This document shows positions 52,401 through 62,677 of a DNA stretch of 64,000 bases, piece by piece. Each line of letters starts with the position of its first letter. Position 1 is the first letter of the stretch. The notes under the pieces are model-generated. The model ran no database searches. It worked only from the letters and a program-made list of their open reading frames with translations, and was not told the origin of the DNA. Origin of the DNA: Alphaproteobacteria bacterium (GTDB taxonomy: Bacteria > Pseudomonadota > Alphaproteobacteria > Oceanibaculales > Oceanibaculaceae). The stretch is taken from assembly GCA_018823745.1 (NCBI GenBank), contig JAHJHR010000004.1:124001-188000 (forward strand). Reading direction: 5' to 3'. The position numbers and the translations under genes were made by a program.

Positions 52401-54668
52401 ATGGCGAATATGATCCTGGGCTGGGTGAATGCGGCGGACCGGGCAGTACTGTCCGGCGGGCGCTGGTCGGAGTCGCTGCCGCAGGCGGCGCTGGCGGAGG
52501 ATTCGCTGTCTGCCATCGCCCGCGCACTCGGCAACCAGCCGGCGGATACGGCGATTGTCGCTGATCTGGGCGCGGCGCAGCCGGTCGGGCTGGTCGCTTT
52601 GTTCGGCGGTACCGTCAGCCCGCAGGCAGGTTGCCCCGGCCCGGCGGCGCGCTATCGCATCCGGGCGGGCGGGGAGGCCGTGCAGGGACCGTTGCTGGAT
52701 CTCGATTTCACCGGCTATGGCGCGTCCGATCCGCGCCTTGCCTTCAGCCGTGACAGCCTGGCGGTCTGGATCGACCGCGGCGGCGTGATGCAGGGCTATG
52801 GCCTGACCGAGCCGTTGGCGCTGACGCTGGATGGCTTCACGCCGCCGGCGACGCTGCCGGTGGTGCTGCAACGTCCGGATCGCCGGTTCTTCGCGGGCGA
52901 GAAAATCCGCCTGACCGATCCCGAGGCCCCAAATGAGCGCTGGCTGTCCGGCAGCATTGCCCGCATCGGGCCGGAAGCCGGGCATATCACGCTGAACATC
53001 GACACGGTCGCGGGCAACGGCGGCGACGTCATCGCCTGGCGGCTGGAAAGCCTGGCCCCGCGCTGCAACCGGGGGCAGGACCATGACCCGGTCAGCCATG
53101 CGCGCCTCGGATTCCGTATCGAATCGGCGCGGACCAATCTGCTGCTGCGCTCCGCCGAACTCTCCGATTCCGCCTGGACCCTTCAGGGCAGCGTGGCGGT
53201 GGCGCAGGGCATCGTGGCACCGGATGGCGGCCCGGCGGCAAAGCTGCGCGAGGATGGCACGACCGGCTTCCATCAGGCGACGCAATCCATCGCCGTTGCC
53301 GAGGGTGCCACGGTCGCCGTCAGCGTCTATGTCCGCGCGGCGGAGCGCAGCCGGTTTGCGCTGGTGCTGTCCAGCGGCGACGATTACGCGCAGGCCGCCT
53401 TCGATCTCGACGCCGGCACCACCAGCCTGTCACAGGGTGGCGCAGGCAGTGCCATCGTGGCGCGGATCATCCCGGCCGGGGTCGGCTGGCTGCGCTGCGT
53501 GCTGGTCGGCGCGCTGGCCGGGGCGGAGGATTATCTGGTTGCGCTGCGGTTGCTGAATCCCGGTGGTTCCTATGCCGGGGACGGGGCGGGCGGGCTGCTG
53601 GTCTGGGGCGCGCAGGCGGAAATGGGCGGTTTTGCCAGCTCCTATATCCCGACCACAGGCGTACCCTATACCCGCGCCGCCGATTCGCCCCGGCTGGTGC
53701 TGGCCACACCGGAAACCGGCACGCTGCTGGCCGACTATGCCAGCAGCCAGACGGCGAACCTTGTTGTCGCCAGCCTGAATGACGGCACGGCGGATAACCA
53801 GATCAGCCTGATCCAGGGCGCGGGCGGCGCGCGCATCGCCTATATCGCGCAGGCGGGGGTGAATACGGTCGGCCTCTCGACCGGGGCGGCCCTTGCCGAC
53901 AGTGTCCAGCGCAGCGGCTTCGGCTATGCGCCGGGCAGCTTTGCCGCCGCCAGCGATGGCGGGGCGGCAGTGATCGGCGCCTCGGGCGGCGTGCCGATTG
54001 TGACCGGGCTGGATATCGGCCACCGGCTGGGGCAGCAGCATCTGAATGGCGGGCTGCGCCGTGTGCTGCTCTATCCCCGCCGGCTGGCCGAGTCGGAACT
54101 GATGGCGGCCTCCGGCAGCTTCGCGCTGCAACTGGGCACGCTGGATTTCGATACCGGCTGGCAGGATGTCTGGCATGGCCAGCAGCGCCGGGATGGCTAC
54201 CGGCCGGTCCTGCTGGCAACCCCGCCGGGGGTGGCCGCGCGCTACTGGCGCATCGATCTGGACGACCACGCCAATGCCGACGGGTTTCTCGATCTCGCCC
54301 GGCTGTGGATCGGCCCGGCGGTCGAACTGTCGAGCAATTTCAGCTATGGCGCGGCGCTGGGCATGGAGGCCGATACGCGGATCGCCCGGTCGCAGGGCGG
54401 GGCGCTGCGCTTCGAGGAGCGCGCCAGCCAGCGCGTGGCAACCTATCCCGTCGAGCATCAGACAGCGCAGGAGGCCTATCGCGTCCATCTGGAATTGCAG
54501 CGCGTCGCCGGCCTGTCCGGCGAGGTGCTGGCCGTGCCGGACCCGGAGGATACGCTGTATCGCTGCGAGCGGGTCTTCATCGCCCGGCTGCGCAGCCTGC
54601 GGCCGATCAGCAACCGCTATTTCCAGCGCTTCGCCACCGAGCTGGAACTGGAAGAACGGTTGACCTGA
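52401..54668 (+). CDS. Large phage tail protein with lectin-like modules (receptor-binding candidate)
   Basis: This 755-aa protein starts MANMILGWVNAADRAVLSGG. It contains a beta-sandwich module from about residue 243 to 435 (NLLLRSAELSDSAWTLQG, VSVYVRAAERSR, LVWGAQAEMGGFASSYIPTT), similar to the insert of the preceding protein, then a second sandwich with VVASLNDGTADNQISL and a C-terminal part with WYRIDL-type RYWRIDLDDHANADGFLDLA. These are features of adhesin/receptor-binding tail proteins. An SD (gagga) precedes the ATG. Confidence 0.75.
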   Translation: MANMILGWVNAADRAVLSGGRWSESLPQAALAEDSLSAIARALGNQPADTAIVADLGAAQPVGLVALFGGTVSPQAGCPGPAARYRIRAGGEAVQGPLLDLDFTGYGASDPRLAFSRDSLAVWIDRGGVMQGYGLTEPLALTLDGFTPPATLPVVLQRPDRRFFAGEKIRLTDPEAPNERWLSGSIARIGPEAGHITLNIDTVAGNGGDVIAWRLESLAPRCNRGQDHDPVSHARLGFRIESARTNLLLRSAELSDSAWTLQGSVAVAQGIVAPDGGPAAKLREDGTTGFHQATQSIAVAEGATVAVSVYVRAAERSRFALVLSSGDDYAQAAFDLDAGTTSLSQGGAGSAIVARIIPAGVGWLRCVLVGALAGAEDYLVALRLLNPGGSYAGDGAGGLLVWGAQAEMGGFASSYIPTTGVPYTRAADSPRLVLATPETGTLLADYASSQTANLVVASLNDGTADNQISLIQGAGGARIAYIAQAGVNTVGLSTGAALADSVQRSGFGYAPGSFAAASDGGAAVIGASGGVPIVTGLDIGHRLGQQHLNGGLRRVLLYPRRLAESELMAASGSFALQLGTLDFDTGWQDVWHGQQRRDGYRPVLLATPPGVAARYWRIDLDDHANADGFLDLARLWIGPAVELSSNFSYGAALGMEADTRIARSQGGALRFEERASQRVATYPVEHQTAQEAYRVHLELQRVAGLSGEVLAVPDPEDTLYRCERVFIARLRSLRPISNRYFQRFATELELEERLT

Positions 54669-54670
54669 GT

Positions 54671-54955
54671 CTACTCGCTCTTGATCCACTGCGCGGATTC
54701 GAAAACCCCATCCTTGAAGTTGCAGACCCAGGCCTGGCGCCAGCCATTGGCGCCCTTGGCCTCGGACACGATGGTCCAGTCGCCGCCCCGATGCGTCAGC
54801 GTCGAGGGGTCGAAGGTGATATCCGTCTGGCCGGGCATGCCGGCGCGCAGGCTGGCCAGGCAGGACTCCATGTCGTAGCGCACCGGCTTCGACGGATCGG
54901 TGGCGCAGGCGGCGAGCAGCAATAGTGACAGACAGAAGGCGGCGAGCTTGATCAC
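54671..54955 (-). CDS. Small lipoprotein (reverse-strand cargo gene)
   Basis: This 94-aa protein starts with GTG at 54955 (MIKLAAFCLSLLLLAACATD), a lipoprotein signal with the lipobox LAAC. The mature part has SCLASLRAGMPGQTDI and two more cysteine-containing strands, ending FESAQWIKSE. No family is recognised. It lies antisense between the tail protein and lysis genes, three bases from the tail gene stop, and could alter the cell surface in the carrier cell. Confidence 0.65.
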   Translation of the reverse strand: MIKLAAFCLSLLLLAACATDPSKPVRYDMESCLASLRAGMPGQTDITFDPSTLTHRGGDWTIVSEAKGANGWRQAWVCNFKDGVFESAQWIKSE

Positions 54956-55015
54956 GGATCGGGCATCCCTGCAAACGGGCGTCTGGCGCACAGCACCAGA
55001 CCGGAAAGGTATGGC

Positions 55016-55237
55016 ATGACCCGCGACGAGAGGGAACGGCTTGCAACGCTGGAGCAGCAGATGCGCGACAGCCGCGAGGATATCACCGAGATGAAAAGCG
55101 ATGTGAAGGCGATCCGCGCCACTTTGGCCGAGGCGCGCGGCGGCTGGCGCGTCATGGTGCTGCTGGGCGGTGGATCGGCGGCGTTGGGGGCGGCCATCGG
55201 CCGGCTGCTGGGCGCCGGATCGGGCGGGTTGTCATGA
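55016..55237 (+). CDS. Small membrane-anchored phage protein (hemolysin XhlA-like, holin accessory)
   Basis: This 73-aa protein starts MTRDERERLATLEQQMRDSR, an amphipathic coiled coil through ITEMKSDVKAIRATL, and ends with a hydrophobic helix (VMVLLGGGSAALGAAIG). The layout resembles XhlA-type proteins next to endolysin genes. The stop overlaps the endolysin start (ATGA), so the two form a lysis cassette. Confidence 0.72.
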   Translation: MTRDERERLATLEQQMRDSREDITEMKSDVKAIRATLAEARGGWRVMVLLGGGSAALGAAIGRLLGAGSGGLS

Positions 55238-55617
55238 GACGCTTCGAGCATTGGCGCCTGGTCCCGCCCTCACTCTGGCACTGGCCGGATTTCAGCCCGG
55301 CCGAGATTGCCAGCCGGGGCGATGGCTCGCTGCTGCTGGTGCCCGAGGCGCTGGACCGGCTGCAGGCCGCGCGAAGCCGCATCGGCCGGTCCTTCGTGAT
55401 CCATTCCGCCTATCGCGACCCGGTCCACAATGCCCGTGTCGGCGGCGCACCGCTCAGCCGGCACAAGACCGGCGATGCCTTCGATATCGCTCTGGCCGGG
55501 CATGACCGCGCCGCGCTGCTGGCCGCCTGCCGGGCCGCCGGGTTTCGCGGCTTCGGGTTCTATTCACGCTTCCTGCATGTCGATCTGGGACCGGAAAGGA
55601 ATTGGGGACGCTGGTGA
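55234..55617 (+). CDS. M15-family peptidase, endolysin candidate
   Basis: This 127-aa D-Ala-D-Ala carboxypeptidase-like enzyme starts MRRFEHWRLVPPSLWHWPDF. Zinc and catalytic residues are in SRHKTGDAFDI (His77, Asp84) and LHVDLG (His115). It has no signal peptide, so it needs a holin to reach peptidoglycan. The partner is probably the overlapping upstream membrane protein or the protein at 56206-56670. Confidence 0.87.
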   Translation: MRRFEHWRLVPPSLWHWPDFSPAEIASRGDGSLLLVPEALDRLQAARSRIGRSFVIHSAYRDPVHNARVGGAPLSRHKTGDAFDIALAGHDRAALLAACRAAGFRGFGFYSRFLHVDLGPERNWGRW

Positions 55618-55621
55618 CGGC

Positions 55622-56110
55622 TCACGGGCCGAAGGTGATCCCTAGTTCAACATCGGCGAGGCCAAGAAGTCCCGTGCCGACCTTGCCGCTCAGTGTCCAT
55701 TCCTTCGGCGTCATCAGGCCTTGCAGCAGTGCGAAAATCTGCCGGCCGATCTTGCCGAGCCAAGCCGCCAGCCAGGAAAGGAAGCGGCCGGTGGACGAGC
55801 TGATTTGGCTAAAAAGGTTATTTGTCCACGCCAGCTCGGCCTCCAGATAAGCGATCAAGCCTTGAATCTCAGCAAGCTGTCGCGGCGCTTCGGTCTCCCT
55901 GAGTAAGCTGTCCGATTTCAGCAGGCCATTAATGTCTTCCAGCACGCCCATGATGGTCTGCGGCAATTTTCCCAATGTCATCTGTAACTCAAAATCTCTT
56001 GTTTCTTCCTTTATTTCAGATAGTTCCGAGAGGTGTGACTGTGCCTGCTCGCGGACGCTCCTAATTTCCTTCTGAATATCAAGAATGCGATTTCTGAGTG
56101 CGTCCGACAT
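55622..56110 (-). CDS. Coiled-coil protein with C-terminal hydrophobic segment (reverse-strand cargo gene)
   Basis: This 162-aa protein of unknown family starts MSDALRNRILDIQKEIRSVR, with GGGAGG-type SD (gggagg) six bases upstream; ATG 56125 is the alternative. It has a long coiled coil (to about residue 90), then a hydrophobic amphipathic region FLSWLAAWLGKIGRQIFALL. Codon use is less GC-rich than the phage genes. It is inserted antisense between endolysin and holin-like genes. Roles such as immunity or superinfection exclusion are possible but have no direct support. Confidence 0.65.
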   Translation of the reverse strand: MSDALRNRILDIQKEIRSVREQAQSHLSELSEIKEETRDFELQMTLGKLPQTIMGVLEDINGLLKSDSLLRETEAPRQLAEIQGLIAYLEAELAWTNNLFSQISSSTGRFLSWLAAWLGKIGRQIFALLQGLMTPKEWTLSGKVGTGLLGLADVELGITFGP

Positions 56111-56205
56111 AAGCGCCTCCCTCATTCTATCAACAATAGAATTCTAATATAAAAACACACCTTTGCGACAAGCCATCCTTTTCTTCACTCAAGGGATTCT
56201 TCGCT

Positions 56206-56670
56206 ATGGGGCTTCTTGATTTTGTTACCTCGATCCTCACCGGCGGGGCGACCGGCCTTCTGGGCATGCTGGCCTCAGCCGGCATCCGTCTCCTCGAGGC
56301 GAGAGAGAAGCGGCATACGCTCGCCATCGAGCTGGCCCATGCCGAACGCCTGCATCTGTTGCAGATGGAGGCACGCAGCGCCGAACATGAAAACGAGCGT
56401 CTGATCGCCGATCTGGGCGTGGCGCGCGATCTGCGCGTCGCCTCCTATGATCACGACCGGGGCTATGGCCGGGCCAGCCTCTGGGTGGTGAACATCCTGC
56501 GGCTGGTGCGCCCCGGCCTGACGCTGATGCTGCTGGGGCTGACGGCGGTGGTGTTCTTCCAGCTCTACAGCGACGAGGATCGCCGGCGCATCGTCGAGAT
56601 GCTGATCTATGCCACCACCGCCGCCGTCATCTGGTGGTTCGGCAGCCGTGACATGGAGAAGGGGAAGTAG
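56206..56670 (+). CDS. Phage holin-like membrane protein
   Basis: This 154-aa protein starts MGLLDFVTSILTGGATGLLG, with a helical soluble part (EREKRHTLAIELAHAERLH-like) and two C-terminal transmembrane helices (LTLMLLGLTAVVFFQLY and IYATTAAVIWWFGSRDME). The pattern resembles holins of alphaproteobacterial prophages. It is the last gene of the phage-derived block, three bases before the convergent efflux gene. Confidence 0.72.
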   Translation: MGLLDFVTSILTGGATGLLGMLASAGIRLLEAREKRHTLAIELAHAERLHLLQMEARSAEHENERLIADLGVARDLRVASYDHDRGYGRASLWVVNILRLVRPGLTLMLLGLTAVVFFQLYSDEDRRRIVEMLIYATTAAVIWWFGSRDMEKGK

Positions 56671-56672
56671 GC

Positions 56673-58235
56673 CTAGTCGCCCAGGCTGCGCGGCTTGCGG
56701 ACCAGCGGCATCAGGATCAGGCTGGCCGCGAAGGTCAGGCCGAGCAGCAGCAGGCAGTCGTTGAAGCCCATCACCAGCGCCTCGCGCTGCACCAGCCGGA
56801 AGATCTGCCGCATCGCCGCCAGCTCCGGGTCGCCGGCGATGCTGTCGGCGAAGCGCTCGGCCAGCCGGTCGATGGGGGCCTGCACCTCCGGCCGGCTGAG
56901 CGAGAGATGGTCGGTCAGCCGGGCCAGATGCAGGGCGGTGCGGTCCTGCAGCAGCGTGTTGATCGTCGCCAGCCCCATGGCACCGCCCAGATTGCGCATC
57001 AGATTATACAGGCTGGAGCCATTCTTCAGCTTGTCCGGTGGCAGCGTGCCGAGTGCCAGCCGGTTCACCGGGATAAAGCAGAACATCAGCGATACCCCGC
57101 GCACCGCCTGCGGCACGAACAGCTCCCAATAGCTGGATTGCGCGGTCAGATGGCTGTTCAGATACAGCGCATAGCAGAACATCAGGAAGCCGAAGCTGAG
57201 CATCACGCGCAGATCGAGCCGGGTTGACAGCATGCCGGCAATCGGCGCCATGCCGAGCTGGAACAGACCGGTCACCATCATGATGACGCCGATCTGCATC
57301 GCGTTGTACTCGCGCACCTGCGCCAGGAAGAGCGGCGTCATGTAGACCGAGCCATAGAGCCCTATCCCGACCACGAAGCTGTAGATGCAGCCCAGCGTGA
57401 AATTGCGGTCGCTGAAGGCGCGCAGATCGATGATCGGCTGCCGGTAGGTAAAGACCCGGTACAGGAACAGCAGCCCGCTGGCGCAGGAGATCAGCGCCAG
57501 ATGGACGATCCTGTCATCGTCGAACCAGTCCTGCCGCGGCCCTTCCTCCAGCATGTATTGCAGGCTGCCCAGCGACACGGTCAGCAGGGCCAGCCCGATC
57601 AGATCGAGGCCGCGCAGATAGGCCGGCTCCGCCCGGTCGACATCGAGGAAATTCCACACCGTCGCGGCGACGATCAGCCCCGGTACCAGATTGATGCTGA
57701 ACAGCCAGTGCCAGCCCAGCGTCTGGGTGATATAGCCGCCCAGCGTCGGGCCGATGGTCGGTCCCATGGTGGCGGTCAGCCCGATCATCACCGAGATCCG
57801 GGCCATGTGCCGGCGCGGATAGATCGTATAGGCGGTGGCGAAGACGGTCGGAATCATCGCCCCGCCGAAGAAGCCCTGCAGCGAGCGCGCCAGGATCATT
57901 GTCTCGATGCTGTTGGCCATGGCGCAGGCCAGGCTCATCACCGTGAAGCCCAGCGCGCCCAGCGCGAACAGCACGCGGGTCGACATGATCCGCGCCAGCG
58001 TGCCGGATAGCGGGATCATGATCACCTCGGCGATCAGATAGGATGTCTGGACCCAGCTGATTTCCTCGATGCTGGCCGACAGCCCGGCCTGGATCTCGCC
58101 CAGCGAGCTGGCGACGATCTGCACATCCAGAATCGCCATGAACATGCCGATGACCATGGCGAAGAAGCCGATCTGCACCTTCAGCGGCGGCATCGGCCTT
58201 TCAACTGGAGGTGCCGCAGGGGACTCGGCAGACAT
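56673..58235 (-). CDS. DHA2-family drug efflux MFS transporter (EmrB-like)
   Basis: This 520-aa membrane protein with about 14 helices has the DHA2 pattern: FMAILDVQIVASSLGEI in helix 1, ISWVQTSYLIAEVIMIPLSG, ARIMSTRVLF (motif A loop), and GPTIGPTLGGYI (motif C). EmrB-type pumps work with a periplasmic adaptor and TolC-like outer-membrane channel. The start directly follows the stop of the adaptor gene (TAA ATG). Substrates are not predictable. Confidence 0.93.
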   Translation of the reverse strand: MSAESPAAPPVERPMPPLKVQIGFFAMVIGMFMAILDVQIVASSLGEIQAGLSASIEEISWVQTSYLIAEVIMIPLSGTLARIMSTRVLFALGALGFTVMSLACAMANSIETMILARSLQGFFGGAMIPTVFATAYTIYPRRHMARISVMIGLTATMGPTIGPTLGGYITQTLGWHWLFSINLVPGLIVAATVWNFLDVDRAEPAYLRGLDLIGLALLTVSLGSLQYMLEEGPRQDWFDDDRIVHLALISCASGLLFLYRVFTYRQPIIDLRAFSDRNFTLGCIYSFVVGIGLYGSVYMTPLFLAQVREYNAMQIGVIMMVTGLFQLGMAPIAGMLSTRLDLRVMLSFGFLMFCYALYLNSHLTAQSSYWELFVPQAVRGVSLMFCFIPVNRLALGTLPPDKLKNGSSLYNLMRNLGGAMGLATINTLLQDRTALHLARLTDHLSLSRPEVQAPIDRLAERFADSIAGDPELAAMRQIFRLVQREALVMGFNDCLLLLGLTFAASLILMPLVRKPRSLGD

Positions 58236-59270
58236 TTAGGGCCGGCCGGTATCGCGGATATCGACGGAGACCACGGCCGACATGCCGGGGCGCAGCAATT
58301 CTTTCAGCGGATTGTCCGCCGGCAGGTCGATGCGCACCGGCAGGCGCTGCACGATCTTGGTGAAATTGCCGGTCGCGTTTTCCGGCGGCAACAGGCTGAA
58401 TTCAGAGCCGCTGGCCGGTGCGATGCTGGCGATCACCCCGGTCAGCACCGTGTCGGGATAGGCATCGATCTCGATGCGCGCCGTCTGGCCGGGGCGCATG
58501 CGGCCGATCTGGGTTTCCTTGAAATTCGCCAGCACATGGACATGCGGCAGCGGCACGACCGACAGAAGATGCGTGCCGGCGCGGACATAATGGCCGATCT
58601 GGACGCCACGATTGCCGATCACGCCATCGACCGGGGCGCGGATCGCCGTATTCTCCAGATCGATCTCGGCCATGGCCTGGCTGGCAATCGCCTGCGCCAC
58701 CCTGGCCTCGGCCGATTTGCGGGAGGTTTCCAGCACGGCAAGCTGCTGCTGCTCGGCCTGCAACGCGGCCCGCGCACTGGCCAGCGCGGCATTTGCCTTG
58801 GCCAGATCGGCCTCGGTTCCCTCCAGCCGCTGGCGGCTGACGACATCATCGCGGCGCAGTGCGGACAGCCGCGCATGATCCCGGCGGGCGCGCACCGCCT
58901 CGGCCTGGGCGCTGTCGATGGCGGCGGCTGCCTGGACGATCCGCGAGCGTTGCAGCACCGTCTGGCTGTCGAAGCCGGCAATGGCCGAGCGTTCCACCGC
59001 AACCGTCGCAGCGGCCTGCGAGACGCGGGCGGCATAGTCGCGCGCGTCAAGGGTGACCAGCAGATCACCGGCCCGGACATACTGATTATCCTGCACCGCC
59101 ACGGCGTCGACATAGCCCGCTACTTTCGGGCTGATGACCGAGATATCGGCCTGCACATAGGCATTGTCCGTGCTCTGGATGTAGCGCCATTCCTGATGCC
59201 ACATCCACGCCGCATAGAGCCCCGCCGACAGCAACCCCAGCCCGACCAGAGCAAGCGCAATCTTGCGCAT
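58236..59270 (-). CDS. HlyD-family periplasmic adaptor of efflux pump (EmrA-like)
   Basis: This 344-aa protein has an N-terminal anchor (MRKIALALVGLGLLSAGLYA), the lipoyl half-motif VQADISVISPKVAGYVDAVAV, a coiled-coil hairpin (about residues 85-200) and the second lipoyl half IRAPVDGVIGNRGVQIGHYV, then a beta-barrel with ANFKETQIGRMRPGQTARIEID. It bridges EmrB and an outer-membrane channel; no channel gene is in the window. It is the first gene of the pair, divergent from the TetR regulator. Confidence 0.93.
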   Translation of the reverse strand: MRKIALALVGLGLLSAGLYAAWMWHQEWRYIQSTDNAYVQADISVISPKVAGYVDAVAVQDNQYVRAGDLLVTLDARDYAARVSQAAATVAVERSAIAGFDSQTVLQRSRIVQAAAAIDSAQAEAVRARRDHARLSALRRDDVVSRQRLEGTEADLAKANAALASARAALQAEQQQLAVLETSRKSAEARVAQAIASQAMAEIDLENTAIRAPVDGVIGNRGVQIGHYVRAGTHLLSVVPLPHVHVLANFKETQIGRMRPGQTARIEIDAYPDTVLTGVIASIAPASGSEFSLLPPENATGNFTKIVQRLPVRIDLPADNPLKELLRPGMSAVVSVDIRDTGRP

Positions 59271-59302
59271 CCTCCACCCCGCCTTTTTCTTTATTGTGGC
59301 TG

Positions 59303-59319
59303 AACTGAACCGTTCAGTT
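59303..59319. promoter_or_regulatory. TetR operator AACTGAA-CCG-TTCAGTT
   Basis: A perfect 7-bp inverted repeat with a 3-base spacer lies in the gap between the divergent efflux adaptor gene (59270) and the TetR regulator gene (59394). Such palindromes are the usual binding sites of TetR dimers, and the position would allow control of both genes. Confidence 0.8.
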
Positions 59320-59393
59320 TAGTCTCAGTGCAACGCTACGCCGCACCCGATACCGCGTCAATCGCCTGCCGCCCGCTGCAACCGGAAGTATCG

Positions 59394-60026
59394 ATGGCCC
59401 GTCTCGATCTGGACAGGAAAGAGCCGGCGACCGGCTCCAAGCCGGCGCAGATACTGGCGGCCGCCCGCGCGGAATTCCTGCGCCAGGGCTTCGCCGCCAC
59501 CAGCATGGACGCCATTGCGCGCGCGGCCACAGTCTCCAAGGCCACGGTCTATGCCCATTTCGGCAACAAGGAAGACTTATTCGCCGCCATGGTCGCCAGC
59601 AATTGCCGGCGCATTGCCGAGACTCTGGCGGAGGAGACGCTGGAGGGGTTGCCGGTGCGCGAGGCGCTGACCCAGATCGGCCGGCAATTCCTGGCCTTCC
59701 TGCTCAGCCCCGACACCCAGGCGATCTACCGCGTTGTCGTCGCGGAAACCCCGCGCTTTCCCGATCTCGGCCGGCGTTTCTACGCCGCCGGCCCGCAGAA
59801 CACGCGCGGCCGCATCGCCTTCTATCTGGAGCGAATCGCGTCGCGCGGGCTGATCCGCATTGACGATCCGGCGCGCGCGACCGAAATGTTTCTCGGCATG
59901 GTGGTCGGCCACCGCCATCTGCGCCGCGTGCTGGGCCTCGATGCCCCGGCCGGCGAGGCCGAAATGGCGGAGGCCGTGGGCCGCGCGGTCGATGCCTTCC
60001 TGAAGGTGTATCCGCCGGAAGCGTGA
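59394..60026 (+). CDS. TetR/AcrR family transcriptional regulator
   Basis: This 210-aa protein starts MARLDLDRKEPATGSKPAQI at ATG 59394, with ggaag seven bases upstream; an in-frame GTG at 59328 is the alternative. The DNA-binding helix-turn-helix reads FAATSMDAIARAATVSKATVYAHFGNKEDLF. The C-terminal domain is of the AefR/TetR_C type. It probably represses the divergent EmrAB-like pump and itself. Confidence 0.92.
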   Translation: MARLDLDRKEPATGSKPAQILAAARAEFLRQGFAATSMDAIARAATVSKATVYAHFGNKEDLFAAMVASNCRRIAETLAEETLEGLPVREALTQIGRQFLAFLLSPDTQAIYRVVVAETPRFPDLGRRFYAAGPQNTRGRIAFYLERIASRGLIRIDDPARATEMFLGMVVGHRHLRRVLGLDAPAGEAEMAEAVGRAVDAFLKVYPPEA

Positions 60027-60039
60027 AGGGGGATCGTGA

Positions 60040-60282
60040 ATGCCGCCGCAACCTCCTGCTGATCTGTCGACCATCACGCTGGGGGAATTGCTGCGCACCA
60101 ATTATGCCCTGATCGTGCGCTGCGCCGCCTGCGGCCATACCGGCCCGGCCGATGTGCTGACCGCCTACCGCCGGCATGGCGCGGCAGCCCGCGTGACCGC
60201 TCTGGCGGAACGCCTGCGCTGCACCCGCTGCGATGGCCGCGGCGGTGTCGTGGTGTCGATCACGCCGCCTGCGGGTTTGTAG
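60040..60282 (+). CDS. Small zinc-ribbon-like protein
   Basis: This 80-aa protein has two CxxC pairs, VRCAACGH and LRCTRCDGRGG, separated by a helix, a likely structural zinc site. No family or function is recognised. It follows the tetR stop by 13 bp with a good SD (gaaggggga), so it may be co-transcribed with the regulator. Confidence 0.75.
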   Translation: MPPQPPADLSTITLGELLRTNYALIVRCAACGHTGPADVLTAYRRHGAAARVTALAERLRCTRCDGRGGVVVSITPPAGL

Positions 60283-60300
60283 CGCTGCCTCCCCTCCGCC

Positions 60301-60413
60301 CGTCACCCCCCGGCCTTGTGCCGGGGGTCCATGGTTCCGCTAGCTGGATGTTGGTCGAGTAAGCTGGACCCTGGATTCCCGGCACCCCGTGGGGCTTGGG
60401 GCCGGGAATGACG
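60301..60413. repeat. Bipartite palindromic repeat, family B, copy 3 (with loop insertion)
   Basis: This 113-bp copy has the first hairpin CCCCGGCcttgtGCCGGGG, the conserved core, and a second hairpin ATTCCCGGC/GCCGGGAAT enlarged by an inserted CCCCGTGGGGCTTGGG. It fills the gap between the zinc-ribbon gene and the thiC 3' end and lies outside the phage block. Confidence 0.85.
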
Positions 60414-60449
60414 TGTAGAGAAGGGGGGCGGGCTGGCGAATTCTCCCGC

Positions 60450-62424
<1,975 letters not shown>

Positions 62425-62482
62425 GAGGCCGGCATGATGGCGTCAGGGGACTGGCGGTGTCAATCCGGCACTCATACTCCAT

Positions 62483-62584
62483 CCGTCACCCCCGCACTTG
62501 TTGCGGGGGTCCATGCTTCCGCTTGCTGGATGCCTGTCGAGTAAGCTGAACCTTGGATTCCCGGGACAAGCCCGGGAATGACGG
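62483..62584. repeat. Bipartite palindromic repeat, family B, copy 4
   Basis: The first hairpin is CCCCCGCActtgttGCGGGGG, the second ATTCCCGGgacaagCCCGGGAAT. Its first half is nearly identical to copy 2 in the phage block. It is between the TPP riboswitch and the symporter gene. Confidence 0.85.
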
Positions 62585-62677
62585 CTAGAGGAAATGTGCG
62601 ACGCCGCAGTACCGCTACCCTCGCTCCGCCGCTGCGCGTAAAGTCGCCGGTAAGAAGAATGCGGGGGAGGGGTATCC

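Noticed and set aside
34689-56670. An integrase or att sites bordering the phage block
   Set aside because: No tyrosine or serine recombinase motif was found in either strand, and no direct repeat at the two ends could be recognised by eye. The tRNA-Pro at 63.6 kb is too distant to be an obvious attachment site.
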